From contig JAVQMD010000005.1 of NCBI GenBank assembly GCA_032595675.1, positions 53,389 through 117,388 on the forward strand: a DNA stretch of 64,000 nucleotides. The letters are read 5' to 3'. Within the stretch, counting starts at the first letter, position 1; every line of letters starts with the position of its first letter. The notes below the pieces were generated by a model that did not search any database, was not told the origin of the DNA, and worked only from the letters and a program-made list of their open reading frames with translations. Both the position numbers and the translations under genes were made by a program. Below, in pieces: positions 8,904-22,359 of this stretch. This DNA is from Candidatus Electrothrix rattekaaiensis (GTDB taxonomy: Bacteria > Desulfobacterota > Desulfobulbia > Desulfobulbales > Desulfobulbaceae).

Positions 8904-9455
8904 TTAGCGATTCAGGACTATTTTTCCTGCCACCTGATAAGGAAAAACTTCTTTACCCTCCTGACCAAGGTTGAGTTGTCCGGCCAGCTCGTAATTCAGC
9001 GGTTCTTCCGGCTTGCCGCCGTACTGCTGCACATCTTTTTGCAGGAGTTCAATAACAGATCCGACAATGGCAAACCGGGAAGTATATACCACCACTGGGA
9101 CCGAAACCGTGCCAAAGGGCGGAATTCCTTGGCGTTCATCGCTGATACCTGAGGCAAAAGGCTCGCCGTTGATTTTTAAGTCGCATTTTATACTGCGGAT
9201 CTCCCTTGCCGTATCATTGGGATTGACAACACGTAGTTTCAGGAGAAAAATTGTTTCCAGTGCTTTGATTTCCTGAAGCTCAATATCGGAAAGTGCTATT
9301 TGCAGATCCTCCTTGGTCTCCCAAGGCAGGGATTGTAGCGTTGCCGGGCAGCCGGTAAGGAGCAGGGGCAGACAACAGAAAAGAAGAATGGTCAGACCGG
9401 AGCAATATCTTGATCTGGCGAAAAAAACAGCGATAGGAAGCAGAGACCGTTTCAT
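8904..9455 (-). CDS. LEA type 2 (WHy) domain lipoprotein
   Basis: 183 residues. A basic N-terminus and hydrophobic stretch end in the lipobox L-L-T-G-C, so the mature protein should be lipid-anchored at a Cys near residue 36. The rest resembles the LEA-14/WHy domain: an L-x-I-A-L-S-D-I-E-L-Q-E strand, L-x-V-V-N-P-N-D and the F-A-S-G-I ladder, then a C-terminal beta strand A-G-K-I-V. Such periplasmic or outer-membrane-facing lipoproteins are common in deltaproteobacteria; their role is not established. It stands 44 bp upstream of nothing on this strand other than the B12 subunit, which follows it in the opposite reading order, so shared transcription into the mutase genes is possible. Confidence 0.75.
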   Translation of the reverse strand: MKRSLLPIAVFFARSRYCSGLTILLFCCLPLLLTGCPATLQSLPWETKEDLQIALSDIELQEIKALETIFLLKLRVVNPNDTAREIRSIKCDLKINGEPFASGISDERQGIPPFGTVSVPVVVYTSRFAIVGSVIELLQKDVQQYGGKPEEPLNYELAGQLNLGQEGKEVFPYQVAGKIVLNR

Positions 9456-9679
9456 AAAAAAATGATAGCAGAGAGGAAAAGATTATACGGAGCGAATTCT
9501 CCCGCAAAAAGAGACATCCCCAGCCCCCTCAAACGGGCAGCTCTGTTCATAAGGTAGGGATCAGTCTCACAAGAAAAAACTGAGTAAAAGTACAGTAAAA
9601 TTATTTTAAAAAATTGTCAATCCCCTGTTCCTTCTCTTTTCCTGTCCGCTGTTGCACCATATTGCACCAGAAGGAACAA

Positions 9680-10660
9680 TCACATCACAAGCCAAAAATA
9701 CAGGAGAGTAACAAGAATTATAGAAAAAGCTCGGAAACTCTGATTGAACACAATGAGTTGCATGGCTAGGCGAGGCTTGAAAATACCAGCATAATAGGGG
9801 AACTGATGTCGGACAGCCCGAATCGGTGAAGAAAGAACATTACCGATCAGCAGCGTGAAAACGATCTCCTTATATGTCATGGTTCCGTCCTGGAGCAGGG
9901 CACCGGCAGCAACCAGACCTGCACTGAATTCAGCCGCTACCTGAAGGGCAATAATGGACATCGCCTTGGGTGAAAGCCACGACAAAAAAGAAAGATGATC
10001 GGCCATGACCTCTTCCAGGAGCTGAAACATACCTTCCTCGGAAAGCCAAAAAAATACAATGTAAATGGGGAACGTCAAGCGGATAATCTTGCGAATGCGC
10101 TTTTTAAAACGAGCAAGAGTCCGCTTTCTGGCCTGGCGGAAGCTCACGCTCTCTGTTTTCTTCTGCCCATGCGTTCCTGTCAGATTTTTCGGGCCAAGAA
10201 GAAAATGGCTCAACACCGCAATCCCCAAGGTGCGGAGTAATGCCGCCCCCAGCGTCAGGCCGATATAAATAAACGCTGCCCCTTTTATCAAAGAAAGGGT
10301 CAGGAAAAAGGTGGTGGGCAGATGGAGAAAATAAGCAGGCAGGCTGTTAAACATATTCGCCAGCAGCAACTCTTTTTTACTGAGCTTTCCCTGGTCATAA
10401 GCCTCTGACAGCATGGTATTGGCTGTAACCCCGGAGAAAAAAGCCATAGAAAAAGCAGCACCGGTCAGATCGGAAAGATGACCGAAACGAATCATCGGCG
10501 CGGTAACCACGGACATCTTTTTTGTCCAGTTCATGGCTTCTATGAAACCGGCAACAATCAATCCGATCGAGATGAAAATGAGCAACCGAACCAGAGGGTG
10601 GCCCAACTCCCGCCAAAGGAGCGCAAGGGTGTCAATCAGAGCGGCAGTGACCATTTTCAT
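9680..10660 (-). CDS. Nucleoside-recognition (Gate) domain membrane protein
   Basis: 326 residues with about eight hydrophobic segments. It resembles the Gate/nucleoside recognition family: an early F-x-S-G-V-T-A-N-T-M-L block, N-M-F-N-S-L-P-A-Y, and later L-I-G-N-V-L-S-S-P-I-R-A-V-R. A basic cytoplasmic loop (residues 165-190, many Arg and Lys) separates the two halves. Family members are implicated in small-molecule or ion transport, but the substrate is not known for this subtype. It is a single gene on the minus strand, flanked by gaps of about 220 and 65 bp. Confidence 0.8.
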   Translation of the reverse strand: MKMVTAALIDTLALLWRELGHPLVRLLIFISIGLIVAGFIEAMNWTKKMSVVTAPMIRFGHLSDLTGAAFSMAFFSGVTANTMLSEAYDQGKLSKKELLLANMFNSLPAYFLHLPTTFFLTLSLIKGAAFIYIGLTLGAALLRTLGIAVLSHFLLGPKNLTGTHGQKKTESVSFRQARKRTLARFKKRIRKIIRLTFPIYIVFFWLSEEGMFQLLEEVMADHLSFLSWLSPKAMSIIALQVAAEFSAGLVAAGALLQDGTMTYKEIVFTLLIGNVLSSPIRAVRHQFPYYAGIFKPRLAMQLIVFNQSFRAFSIILVTLLYFWLVM

Positions 10661-10725
10661 CCATCATGACAGGAGGTCAGGAAGTATATGATGTAACGCA
10701 TTAAAAAAATACATTCTCTGGATAG

Positions 10726-12588
10726 CTACTGAACAGAGAAGGGCAGCAAACAATGGCTGTACATATTGCGGGGGTCTCCTGTGGGCAGAAAAGTGTGCTG
10801 TGTCCCGGTCAGACTCCTTATTAATTGTGTCGCGGAGGCAGTGAAAATATCTGTCTCCGCCCCTCCTATCATGGCCCCTTCCAAACGTTGGAGCAGGAGT
10901 TCTGCTGGATTTTTCTCTTCCTGAAAATAATAGGTCTGATTTGTCGGCAAGCCCACCAGTTCCGCCGCCGCAGCAACCGCATCCTCCAAATTACCCAGCT
11001 CATCCACAAGGCCCAGTTGCAGGGCTGTTGCTCCATCCCAAACTCTTCCCTGGGCGATTTTTTCCACCTCTGCTGGCTCCATACCTCTGCCGTGAGCAAC
11101 AACCTGAATAAACTGTCGATAACCGTGTTCAATATTGAGCTGAACAGCTGCACGAAAATCTTCCGACATCGCTCGGGTCAGACTCCCTTGACCGGCCATA
11201 TTTGTTGTTCCGACGCCGTCATTAAACACCCCGATCTCGGCTAAGGATTTTTCAATGGTCGGAAACGCTCCGAAGATACCGATGGAGCCGGTTATGGTAT
11301 TTGATGAGGCATAAATTTTATCTGCATCTGCGGCAAGCCAGTATGCTCCAGATGCTGCCATTGATCCCATAGAAACCACCAGAGGCTTACCCGCTTTCTG
11401 CAATTGCAAGACTTCCTGACGAATCAGCTCCGAGGCAAAAGCACTTCCTCCACCGCTGTCAATACGAAGCACAACGGCCTTCACGGTCTTGTCCTGTCGC
11501 GCCTTGCGCAGAAGTTTGGTCAGACCGCTTGACCCTATCTGTCCCATCTCGGCATTGCCGTAAACAATATCCCCCTGCGCAATAATAAGGGCGACGCTGT
11601 CTTTTCGAGGTCTTTGATAGGTAGGGGCCTGATAGGCCAGCATATGGGTCTCAAGGTAGTCAGGGAAATCAACCCGTTTAAACCCGGTGTCTTTTTTATT
11701 CTTGCCCACCAGAGAGGTCAGGTATTCACGCAATTCAGCCCGTGTTTTTGTGCCGTCGATTAGGCCGAGGTTCATAGCCATCTGCGCCATATTCCCTTCT
11801 GCTTTTCGCAGGTTCTCCGGCAGATGTTCAACAGCTGCGGTAAGATCCTGTAACGAGAGTCCCCGTTGCCGGGCGATATCATCGCAGAACTGCTGCCAAA
11901 TCCGAGTCAACCATTGCAGATTTGCCTCTTTGGCCTCAGAGGACATATCATTGCGAAAAAAAGGCTCCAAAGCGGATTTGAAGGTTCCCACCCTGAAGAT
12001 ATGGAAGCTGATTTTCAGCTTATCAAGCAGTTCCCGCATGTACAGGCGAAAGACCCCGAATCCATGCAAGTCCACCTCTCCCATAGGGTTGAGATAGATT
12101 TCATCACTTCGAGTAGCAAGATAGTACTGCCCTTGACTGAGAGAGTCTGCATAAGCAATAACGACCTTGCCGCTTTTCTTAAACGCATCAATCTCCCTGC
12201 CGATATCCTGCAATTGATTCAGTCCAGCCTGTTTAAGGTTATCTGGAACCAGCACAAGCATTTTAATACGCTTATCATTGGCAGCAGCCCGAATCCCGCT
12301 GATAATATCCTGCAGCAGGAATTCTTCCTGCTGCAGAGTACCGTTCAGAAGATGGAGGAGATGTGTTGCCGGGTCTAGGGGGGATTTCTTTTCTAAAATA
12401 TTGCCATGCGGTGCCAAAACCAAGGCAGAACCATTTTCAATCTCGATCTCGGGCTGCTGAGTAAAGAGGAGGAGAATCATCCCGAAGCCAGCAAGAAAAA
12501 GAATTGTACTGATAAACGCTGTTCCCGTTATCAGCACCTTCCAGCTAAAAAGGATAACCGAGCCGATGCATCGTAATATTTTCTTCAA
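10726..12588 (-). CDS. sppA: Signal peptide peptidase SppA, 67K type
   Basis: 620 residues, the length of the duplicated Gram-negative form. One transmembrane segment near residues 12-40 anchors it in the inner membrane. The first repeat carries the general-base Lys in V-G-T-F-K-S-A-L-E-P-F; the second repeat carries the nucleophile Ser in G-S-M-A-A-S-G-A-Y-W. Serine/lysine catalysis degrades signal peptides left in the membrane after cleavage. The last 30 residues differ from the usual end. No operon partner is evident. Confidence 0.95.
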   Translation of the reverse strand: MKKILRCIGSVILFSWKVLITGTAFISTILFLAGFGMILLLFTQQPEIEIENGSALVLAPHGNILEKKSPLDPATHLLHLLNGTLQQEEFLLQDIISGIRAAANDKRIKMLVLVPDNLKQAGLNQLQDIGREIDAFKKSGKVVIAYADSLSQGQYYLATRSDEIYLNPMGEVDLHGFGVFRLYMRELLDKLKISFHIFRVGTFKSALEPFFRNDMSSEAKEANLQWLTRIWQQFCDDIARQRGLSLQDLTAAVEHLPENLRKAEGNMAQMAMNLGLIDGTKTRAELREYLTSLVGKNKKDTGFKRVDFPDYLETHMLAYQAPTYQRPRKDSVALIIAQGDIVYGNAEMGQIGSSGLTKLLRKARQDKTVKAVVLRIDSGGGSAFASELIRQEVLQLQKAGKPLVVSMGSMAASGAYWLAADADKIYASSNTITGSIGIFGAFPTIEKSLAEIGVFNDGVGTTNMAGQGSLTRAMSEDFRAAVQLNIEHGYRQFIQVVAHGRGMEPAEVEKIAQGRVWDGATALQLGLVDELGNLEDAVAAAAELVGLPTNQTYYFQEEKNPAELLLQRLEGAMIGGAETDIFTASATQLIRSLTGTQHTFLPTGDPRNMYSHCLLPFSVQ

Positions 12589-12772
12589 GATATTTACTCA
12601 ACAATGAGGTTGCAGGATGAACGACTCGGAGAGGAGAGCCGATAGGCAGCAACAAGATACGTGATGTTTCAGCTTATTGCAAGTGGAACAAGGGGGCGAA
12701 GCAGGAAGGAAACAGGAAGAGCATTGTCCTTGTTGATTTATACCGCCGTTATCGGGCTTGCTCTGTAAGCCT

Positions 12773-12799
12773 TCATCCCGGCCCGTTGGGCCGGGATGA
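12773..12799. other. Perfect 12-bp hairpin
   Basis: TCATCCCGGCCC is followed after GTT by its exact reverse complement. There is no T-run on either strand, so it is a stable palindromic element rather than a typical intrinsic terminator; it lies in the 300-bp gap between sppA and the HTH gene. Nothing else is recognisable in that gap. Confidence 0.7.
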
Positions 12800-12891
12800 T
12801 AAACGATGAAATCAGTAGGCGGTGAGCCTGCCTTTTTCATGTAACTCAAGAAAATTAATCTCAAGAGAAACAGGCAGGAGCTGCGAGGGAA

Positions 12892-13263
12892 TTACAGCTG
12901 AGAGGTCAATACTTCACAGGTCCGGCAAGCCTCCATTTTCTCTTTTCCGTCCTGTCCAGAAGTGCAGGTGCATAAGGTGCCATTAAGAAACCAGCAGAGA
13001 TGCCCGGCCTGAAACTCCCAAGCTGGACACTCTTTTTTGCAATCGCATTTTTTCAATGTCCAGCAATCTTTTCTCCTTGCTGTCCCGTTTCTTCTTCGGT
13101 TCACCAATAAAAAATACACCTTTCTTTCAATATGCAGAGGAACACTTCGCCAACCCTGTTCATAGCTTTGAACGGCCTTTATGGAAACACCAAGAAGCCC
13201 GGCCAAAGACTTTTGGGTCTTACCGAGCTTCTTTCGATAATGGGAAAATTCGTTAGAGGTCAT
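12892..13263 (-). CDS. XRE-type HTH protein with Cys-rich two-CW-like C-terminus
   Basis: 123 residues from the ATG at 13263, chosen because the HTH domain begins right after it; upstream in-frame codons add no homologous sequence. Residues 1-55 form an XRE helix-turn-helix: Y-R-K-K-L-G-K-T-Q-K-S-L-A-x-L-L-G-V-S-x-K-A-V-Q-S-Y-E-Q-G. The second half contains C-W-T-L-K-K-C, C-P-A-W, L-C-W-F-L-N-G-T-L-C and a final C-x2-C, matching the two-CW pattern of paired CW plus GTLC found in delta-proteobacterial sensory proteins. The combination suggests a metal- or redox-responsive regulator; that is inference. Confidence 0.72.
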   Translation of the reverse strand: MTSNEFSHYRKKLGKTQKSLAGLLGVSIKAVQSYEQGWRSVPLHIERKVYFLLVNRRRNGTARRKDCWTLKKCDCKKECPAWEFQAGHLCWFLNGTLCTCTSGQDGKEKMEACRTCEVLTSQL

Positions 13264-13609
13264 GAAAGTCTGACAGGTTAAATTAACGTGATAATTACAC
13301 AAGGATAATACCACATCGTAACCGTCCCCACAACCATTTTTTCACTCTTCAACTCTGAAAGAGCCTTTCTCAAGACACCTCTTGTTACATGGCAAGCCTT
13401 GTCAATTTCGGCTATATTAATAGGCCATCAACGTCAGCCTGTTTATTCTGCAACGCTCAGGGCATGACATCTTACGACATCTGTTCATTACCGCAACTCT
13501 AATATTTAGAGTAAAAGTACTTGCAGCTTTTGCAGAATTGCTACCCGTCTCCAGAGTGGGCCGGACAGCAATGATCGAAAAATATTTCTTCAAAGGAAGG
13601 AGCCAACAC

Positions 13610-13975
13610 ATGACAACAAAACATAACGGCATGGGGCCCAAAAGAATACTCAAAGCGTATTCTTGCTCTATACAAGGCCTCAAGGCCGCCTTACGCTACG
13701 AAGCCGCCTTTTCCGAGGAGCTGCTCCTTATCGCTGTTATGCTCCCTCTAGGACTGTGGGCCGGTGATAACGGCACAGAACGCGCCGTGCTGGTAGGCTG
13801 CCTTTTTCTTATCCTGATCACGGAGCTACTCAACTCCGCGATCGAGGCAGTTGTTGACCGTATCGGCCCGGAACATCATGAGCTATCAGGCCGAGCAAAG
13901 GATCTGGGCTCAGCAGCAGTTTTTCTTGCCCTTCTTAACGGGGCAGTTATCTGGTTACTGATACTGTGTGGGTAA
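13610..13975 (+). CDS. dgkA: Diacylglycerol kinase
   Basis: 121 residues, nearly identical in length to the E. coli enzyme. Start at 13610 because AAGGAG lies 8 bases before it. The pattern is typical of prokaryotic DgkA: a N-terminal amphipathic helix, R-Y-E-A-A-F-S-E-E (catalytic and Mg-binding Glu), three transmembrane segments and the family signature E-L-L-N-S-A-I-E-A-V-V-D-R. It phosphorylates diacylglycerol with ATP at the inner membrane and recycles lipid from cell-envelope synthesis. It converges with the CBM48 gene. Confidence 0.95.
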   Translation: MTTKHNGMGPKRILKAYSCSIQGLKAALRYEAAFSEELLLIAVMLPLGLWAGDNGTERAVLVGCLFLILITELLNSAIEAVVDRIGPEHHELSGRAKDLGSAAVFLALLNGAVIWLLILCG

Positions 13976-13998
13976 AACCGGAACGAGGGGGCAGAAAA

Positions 13999-14295
13999 CT
14001 ACAGCGTCAAAACGGAGTTACTCTCTCCATGCTCATTCTCCACATACTCATCCGCTTCCGGGTCATTCACCCATATATTATCATCAAGCACGTAACGAAA
14101 TGCATAAGAACAACCGGCCTTCAGGGAGATTGTCACCGAGAAACTCCCATTTTTCAGCCTCTTCATTGGAGTGTCGGTTGTTGACCAATTGTTAAACTCT
14201 CCAGCCAACATTGCTGAACTGGTATGTTCCTGATTGGAATATTTAAAGGTCACCCTGCATTTCTTCTTTGTTTTTGTATAATTTTTTATCAACAC
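13999..14295 (-). CDS. Small stand-alone CBM48/glycogen-binding domain protein
   Basis: 98 residues from a GTG at 14295, supported by an AAAGGGGG ribosome site 7 bases upstream. The entire protein is a CBM48-like beta-sandwich: V-x-F-K-Y, A-x-L-A-G-E-F-N-N-W, M-K-R-L-K-N-G-S-F-S-V-T-I, Y-A-F-R-Y-V-L-D and W-V-N-D-P-E-A-D. The domain is familiar from glycogen-branching enzymes and AMPK beta subunits, where it binds alpha-glucans. No catalytic domain is attached and no glycogen gene is adjacent, so its partner is unknown. Confidence 0.82.
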   Translation of the reverse strand: MLIKNYTKTKKKCRVTFKYSNQEHTSSAMLAGEFNNWSTTDTPMKRLKNGSFSVTISLKAGCSYAFRYVLDDNIWVNDPEADEYVENEHGESNSVLTL

Positions 14296-14495
14296 CTGTT
14301 TCCCCCTTTAACAGAACATAAAAAAACTCTGTAGGCAATCATTGGCCTACTGAGACCTTGCTGGTTCCCCTTCTCAATGTAACATAAATATTATAAAATG
14401 CCCTATTTCCTCTTTACTTACAACAAAAAAAACAGAGAAAGTTTTTTTTCTTCAATCTTTTACTTTCAGCAACTTAACAGTGCGGGAGCAGCTTC

Positions 14496-15773
14496 ATGAC
14501 AGGAAAGACGACAGACAGCGGAACCACCCTGAAAATTCCGGAACTGCTCGCTCCGGCAGGCAATATGGAAAAACTCATCACAGCTATCCATTACGGGGCA
14601 GATGCGGTCTATCTCGGTGGAAATAATTACAGCTTACGCGCTGGAGCAGGCAATTTTGCCCTTCAAGAAATCAGCAAAGCGGTTACCTACGCCCATGAAC
14701 GCATGGTGAAAGTCTATGTTGCTGTTAATATTTTCGCTCACAACCGCGATCTCAAACAATTCACCGAGTATCTCAGCAACCTGCAGGACACCGGAGCAGA
14801 CGGTCTTATCGTTGCTGACCCAGGCATCCTGCTCCTCTGTAAAGAAACTGTCCCTGACATGCCCGTCCACCTGTCGACCCAGGCTAATGTAACCAACAGT
14901 CACAGTGTTCGCTTCTGGGTATCTCAGGGAGTGCGGCGAATCAACCTTGCTCGCGAGCTGGGCATCCAGGAAATTCGTGAAATCAGACAAGACACTGGCA
15001 CCGAATTGGAAGTCTTTGTCCACGGTGCTCTCTGCATCTCCTATTCTGGACGCTGCATGCTCTCGAATTACCTGATCGGACGCGATGCCAACCAGGGAAG
15101 TTGTGCCCATCCATGCCGATACTCCTATGCCCTTGTCGAAGAAAAAAGACCAGGAGTTTATTTTCCCGTAGAAGAAGACGAGCGAGGAACCTATATCTTC
15201 AACTCCCGTGACCTCTGCTTGCTGGGACGCCTTCCCGAATTAGTCGCTGTTGGCGTGGATACAATTAAGATTGAAGGAAGAATGAAATCCATGGGCTATG
15301 TGGGAGCAGCTGTTCGAATTTACCGAGCCGCTCTTGACTTTATTCAGGAGGAGATTGACAGGGGTGTTGAGATAACACAAATCACCCTTCCTGATTCTTT
15401 TAGAATTGAAATGAACAAGATAGGCACAAGAGGGCAAACAGAAAACTTTTTTAATGAATCTCCTTCATCAGACGCCATGCTTTATGATACAATACGAATA
15501 AATCAGCAGTACAGCCCGGTTGGCATTGTGCGTGCAAGCACACCGCTCCTGATTGAAGTCCGCAATGTGCTGACAAGAGGAGACAGTATTGAATATCTGG
15601 GCCGCGAACTCGAACCAATTACCTGTACAGTAGTTGCCATGACAACAGTGGATGGCGAGCCCAAGGAACGGGCGAATCCGGGAAATAGAATCATCCTGAC
15701 AACCTCCCCAATACTGGAGGTCCCGGAAATGAACGCAGTTCTGCGCAAAAGGCTTGACCAGAAGATCCCTTAA
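14496..15773 (+). CDS. Peptidase U32 family protein (TrhP/YegQ-like)
   Basis: 425 residues. It starts with P-E-L-L-A-P-A-G-N-M-E-K-L and Y-G-A-D-A-V-Y-L-G-G, the U32 hallmark, and contains the family signature E-V-F-V-H-G-A-L-C-I-S-Y-S-G-R-C, then S-C-A-H-P-C-R with a conserved Cys set and I-K-I-E-G-R-M-K. The length and the G-S-C-A-H-P-C-R block resemble TrhP (YegQ), which takes part in prephenate-dependent 5-hydroxyuridine formation in tRNA; older annotation as a collagenase-like protease is not supported by such work. GGGAG precedes the ATG. The next gene follows after 23 bp and is probably co-transcribed. Confidence 0.9.
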   Translation: MTGKTTDSGTTLKIPELLAPAGNMEKLITAIHYGADAVYLGGNNYSLRAGAGNFALQEISKAVTYAHERMVKVYVAVNIFAHNRDLKQFTEYLSNLQDTGADGLIVADPGILLLCKETVPDMPVHLSTQANVTNSHSVRFWVSQGVRRINLARELGIQEIREIRQDTGTELEVFVHGALCISYSGRCMLSNYLIGRDANQGSCAHPCRYSYALVEEKRPGVYFPVEEDERGTYIFNSRDLCLLGRLPELVAVGVDTIKIEGRMKSMGYVGAAVRIYRAALDFIQEEIDRGVEITQITLPDSFRIEMNKIGTRGQTENFFNESPSSDAMLYDTIRINQQYSPVGIVRASTPLLIEVRNVLTRGDSIEYLGRELEPITCTVVAMTTVDGEPKERANPGNRIILTTSPILEVPEMNAVLRKRLDQKIP

Positions 15774-15796
15774 TCAAACATAATACAACGAGAACT

Positions 15797-16870
15797 ATGA
15801 CACCTTTCCTTGATGTTCCTTTTCTTCCGGAAGAATCCTATATAACGTTTATCAACAGCAACAGCGACCATATAGACTCTGTCCATTTCAGTCTTATGGG
15901 TGCTAAAAGGCTGGATAACCGCGTTGATCCCCAATCAATCGATAATCTTGATACGATCATTGGGATGATGGAACACGTCAAGGTAAAGAATAAGTACCTT
16001 CTGCTCAACAGCATCTTTTACGGTCCTGATCTGTTAACAAAAAATAAGCATCTCACCCATCTCATTGACTGCCTTGACAAATGCGTGAATGCGGGTATCG
16101 TCAAAGGTATTATTTATTGCGACCAATTTTTACTCCAATCACTGTCTCTTGAGGCCCCGGAACTGGCCAAATCTCTGGAAGCCATTCCTGGTACCAATAC
16201 AATGCTCGATTCCCAGGCAAAAATTGGCTCTCATCTGGCTTATATAGGGGGAACAAACTTCCAGTTACCAAGCAAGCTCACCCTTGACCGCTCGCTTAAT
16301 CGAGATTTTGAAAAACTGACAGATACAGTCAATTGGTGTCGCGAAGGATATCCAGAGATCAAGATAGAACTCCTGGTCAACGAAGGTTGCCTGCCCTTTT
16401 GTCCGTACAGAAGTTCTCATGATGCCTATATCGCGCTCGATAACCACGAAGGAGACGATAACAGTTCTCATATCAATGAGAAATTCGGTTGCCGACAGCT
16501 GCTGGACAAGCAGCCGTATCGCCTCCTTCAGTCTCCGTTTATCCGTCCAGAGGATGTTGATTCCTATCTCGGTCAGGCGGATCTCATTCTTCTTTCTGGT
16601 CGTTTTCAAGGTGTTGACTTTCTCAAGAAAGTTATTTCCGCCTACATAGCAAAAAGCTACGAAGGCAATCTGTTAGAGCTCCTTGATTCCATGAACTGGT
16701 TAGGCAAGCAGCTCTATATTGAGAATTCGGCCCTTTCCTTTGACTTTGCCAACATGCTCTCTGTTTGCGATAACCGTTGTAATGCCTGCGGATTCTGCAT
16801 GGAGCTTTTCAAAGCTATTGCTCGGCCACTGAATCAGGACAAAACAGAAACAGAGGCAATAACGGCCTGA
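15797..16870 (+). CDS. U32-related protein of unknown role
   Basis: 357 residues, 23 bp after the U32 gene and ended by a clear terminator, so likely the second gene of one operon. It has a TIM-barrel-like alternation, the fragment L-V-N-E-G-C-L-P-F-C-P-Y-R found in U32-like proteins, and a C-terminal cluster C-D-N-R-C-N-A-C-G-F-C that could bind a Fe-S centre or zinc. It lacks the canonical U32 signature H-G-A-L-C. I recognise the relation to U32 proteins but not the function; joint action with the upstream gene in RNA modification is inference. Confidence 0.7.
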   Translation: MTPFLDVPFLPEESYITFINSNSDHIDSVHFSLMGAKRLDNRVDPQSIDNLDTIIGMMEHVKVKNKYLLLNSIFYGPDLLTKNKHLTHLIDCLDKCVNAGIVKGIIYCDQFLLQSLSLEAPELAKSLEAIPGTNTMLDSQAKIGSHLAYIGGTNFQLPSKLTLDRSLNRDFEKLTDTVNWCREGYPEIKIELLVNEGCLPFCPYRSSHDAYIALDNHEGDDNSSHINEKFGCRQLLDKQPYRLLQSPFIRPEDVDSYLGQADLILLSGRFQGVDFLKKVISAYIAKSYEGNLLELLDSMNWLGKQLYIENSALSFDFANMLSVCDNRCNACGFCMELFKAIARPLNQDKTETEAITA

Positions 16871-16942
16871 TTGGACCGCAACAAGACTGTTCAAGCAAAA
16901 CCCTTTACGACTTCTTCCTCCTCTTCCTCCTCTTCCTCCTCT

Positions 16943-16977
16943 CCCGCTACCTCCCCACGTAGCGGGATTTTATTATT
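16943..16977 (+). terminator. Intrinsic terminator after the U32 operon
   Basis: CCCGCTAC pairs with GTAGCGGG across an 8-base loop and is followed by ATTTTATTATT. A TCCTCC-rich simple repeat lies immediately upstream (16910-16942). Confidence 0.85.
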
Positions 16978-17009
16978 CCCGGATATGCACAAATCCGGTA
17001 TAAATATAA

Positions 17010-21515
<4,506 letters not shown>

Positions 21516-21522
21516 AGAAACC

Positions 21523-21681
21523 GTCCCGGAGGGACGAACGAAAATAGCCCAGGGTTTTAACCCTGGGGATTTATGCCGCAATCGGACGTAGCCCAAGGTG
21601 TTAACCCTGGGCCTTTATACCGCAATAGCCCATAGCCCCCGCGATAAATCACAGGGCTATTATCGGTTGTCCCTCCGGGAC
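21523..21681. repeat. REP cassette 5' of the transposase
   Basis: Opens with GTCCC-GGA-GGGAC (21523-21535), followed by CCCAGGGTT-TT-AACCCTGGG (21548-21567), a second looser copy (21591-21612), then CCCGCGATAAATCAC and closes with GTCCC-TCC-GGGAC (21669-21681). The same order recurs on the other side of the transposase at 22194-22311. Confidence 0.85.
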
Positions 21682-21720
21682 AGGAGACGATGAAGGAATA
21701 GACAGAAAAAGGAGGAGGTC

Positions 21721-22173
21721 ATGTCACATTCATATATCAGTTGCCACATCCATTATGTGTTCAGCACCCAAAGCCGAGAACCCTGGATCACACCGGACAT
21801 CCGCGAACGCCTGTTCAGATATATGAGCGGAACAGCACGGAAACATAAGATGGCCTCATTACGGATCGGTGGCACGGAAGATCATATTCATCAGTTGGTC
21901 TCCCTTCCGTCAACCCTGTCCGTGGTAAAGGCGGTCCAACTTATCAAGGGCAATTCCTCAAAATGGATTCACGAGACCTTTCCACAACACCAACATTTTT
22001 CCTGGCAGGAAGGCTATGGCGGATTCAGCGTCAGTGTCTCGCAGCTTGACCGGATCATCGCCTATATTGATAACCAACAGGAGCACCATCGTTTCAGCTC
22101 CTTTGAAGAAGAGTTCTTGCTATTGCTGAAAAAACATCGGACCGAATACGATGAACGATATGTGTTCGGATAA
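21721..22173 (+). CDS. REP-associated tyrosine transposase (IS200/IS605-like TnpA)
   Basis: 150 residues. It has the HUH single-strand endonuclease pattern with E-D-H-I-H-Q-L (the two His that hold metal), a Y-x-F-S-T beginning and the catalytic Tyr region I-I-A-Y-I-D-N-Q-Q-E-H-H. A strong AAAGGAGGAGG site precedes the ATG. Its length and the matching REP cassettes on both sides identify a RAYT, which cleaves palindromic REP hairpins and is thought to spread them. There is no accessory TnpB. The Tyr and HUH motifs look intact, so the protein may be active. Confidence 0.88.
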   Translation: MSHSYISCHIHYVFSTQSREPWITPDIRERLFRYMSGTARKHKMASLRIGGTEDHIHQLVSLPSTLSVVKAVQLIKGNSSKWIHETFPQHQHFSWQEGYGGFSVSVSQLDRIIAYIDNQQEHHRFSSFEEEFLLLLKKHRTEYDERYVFG

Positions 22174-22193
22174 CAACCCATCGGCAGAGTCCC

Positions 22194-22311
22194 GTCCCGG
22201 AGGGACGAATGAAAATAGCCCAGGGTTTTAACCCTGGGACAAACAGGATATCGGACACATTACGCCCCCGCGATAAATCACGGGGCTATTACCGGGCTGT
22301 CCCTCCGGGAC
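22194..22311. repeat. REP cassette 3' of the transposase
   Basis: Same elements in the same order as the 5' cassette: GTCCC-GGA-GGGAC at 22194-22206, the CCCAGGGTT hairpin at 22219-22238, CCCGCGATAAATCAC, and GTCCC-TCC-GGGAC at 22299-22311. A further degenerate GTCCCGGAAGGAC lies at 22630-22642. Confidence 0.85.
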
Positions 22312-22359
22312 GCTGTTGACGGCTCCATCACAGGGGAAAAGCAACGCCCTGCTGTAAGG

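Noticed and set aside
12598..12864. 88-codon minus-strand ORF
   Set aside because: Runs through the 12-bp hairpin, has low-complexity Cys/Ser/Pro content and no ribosome site.
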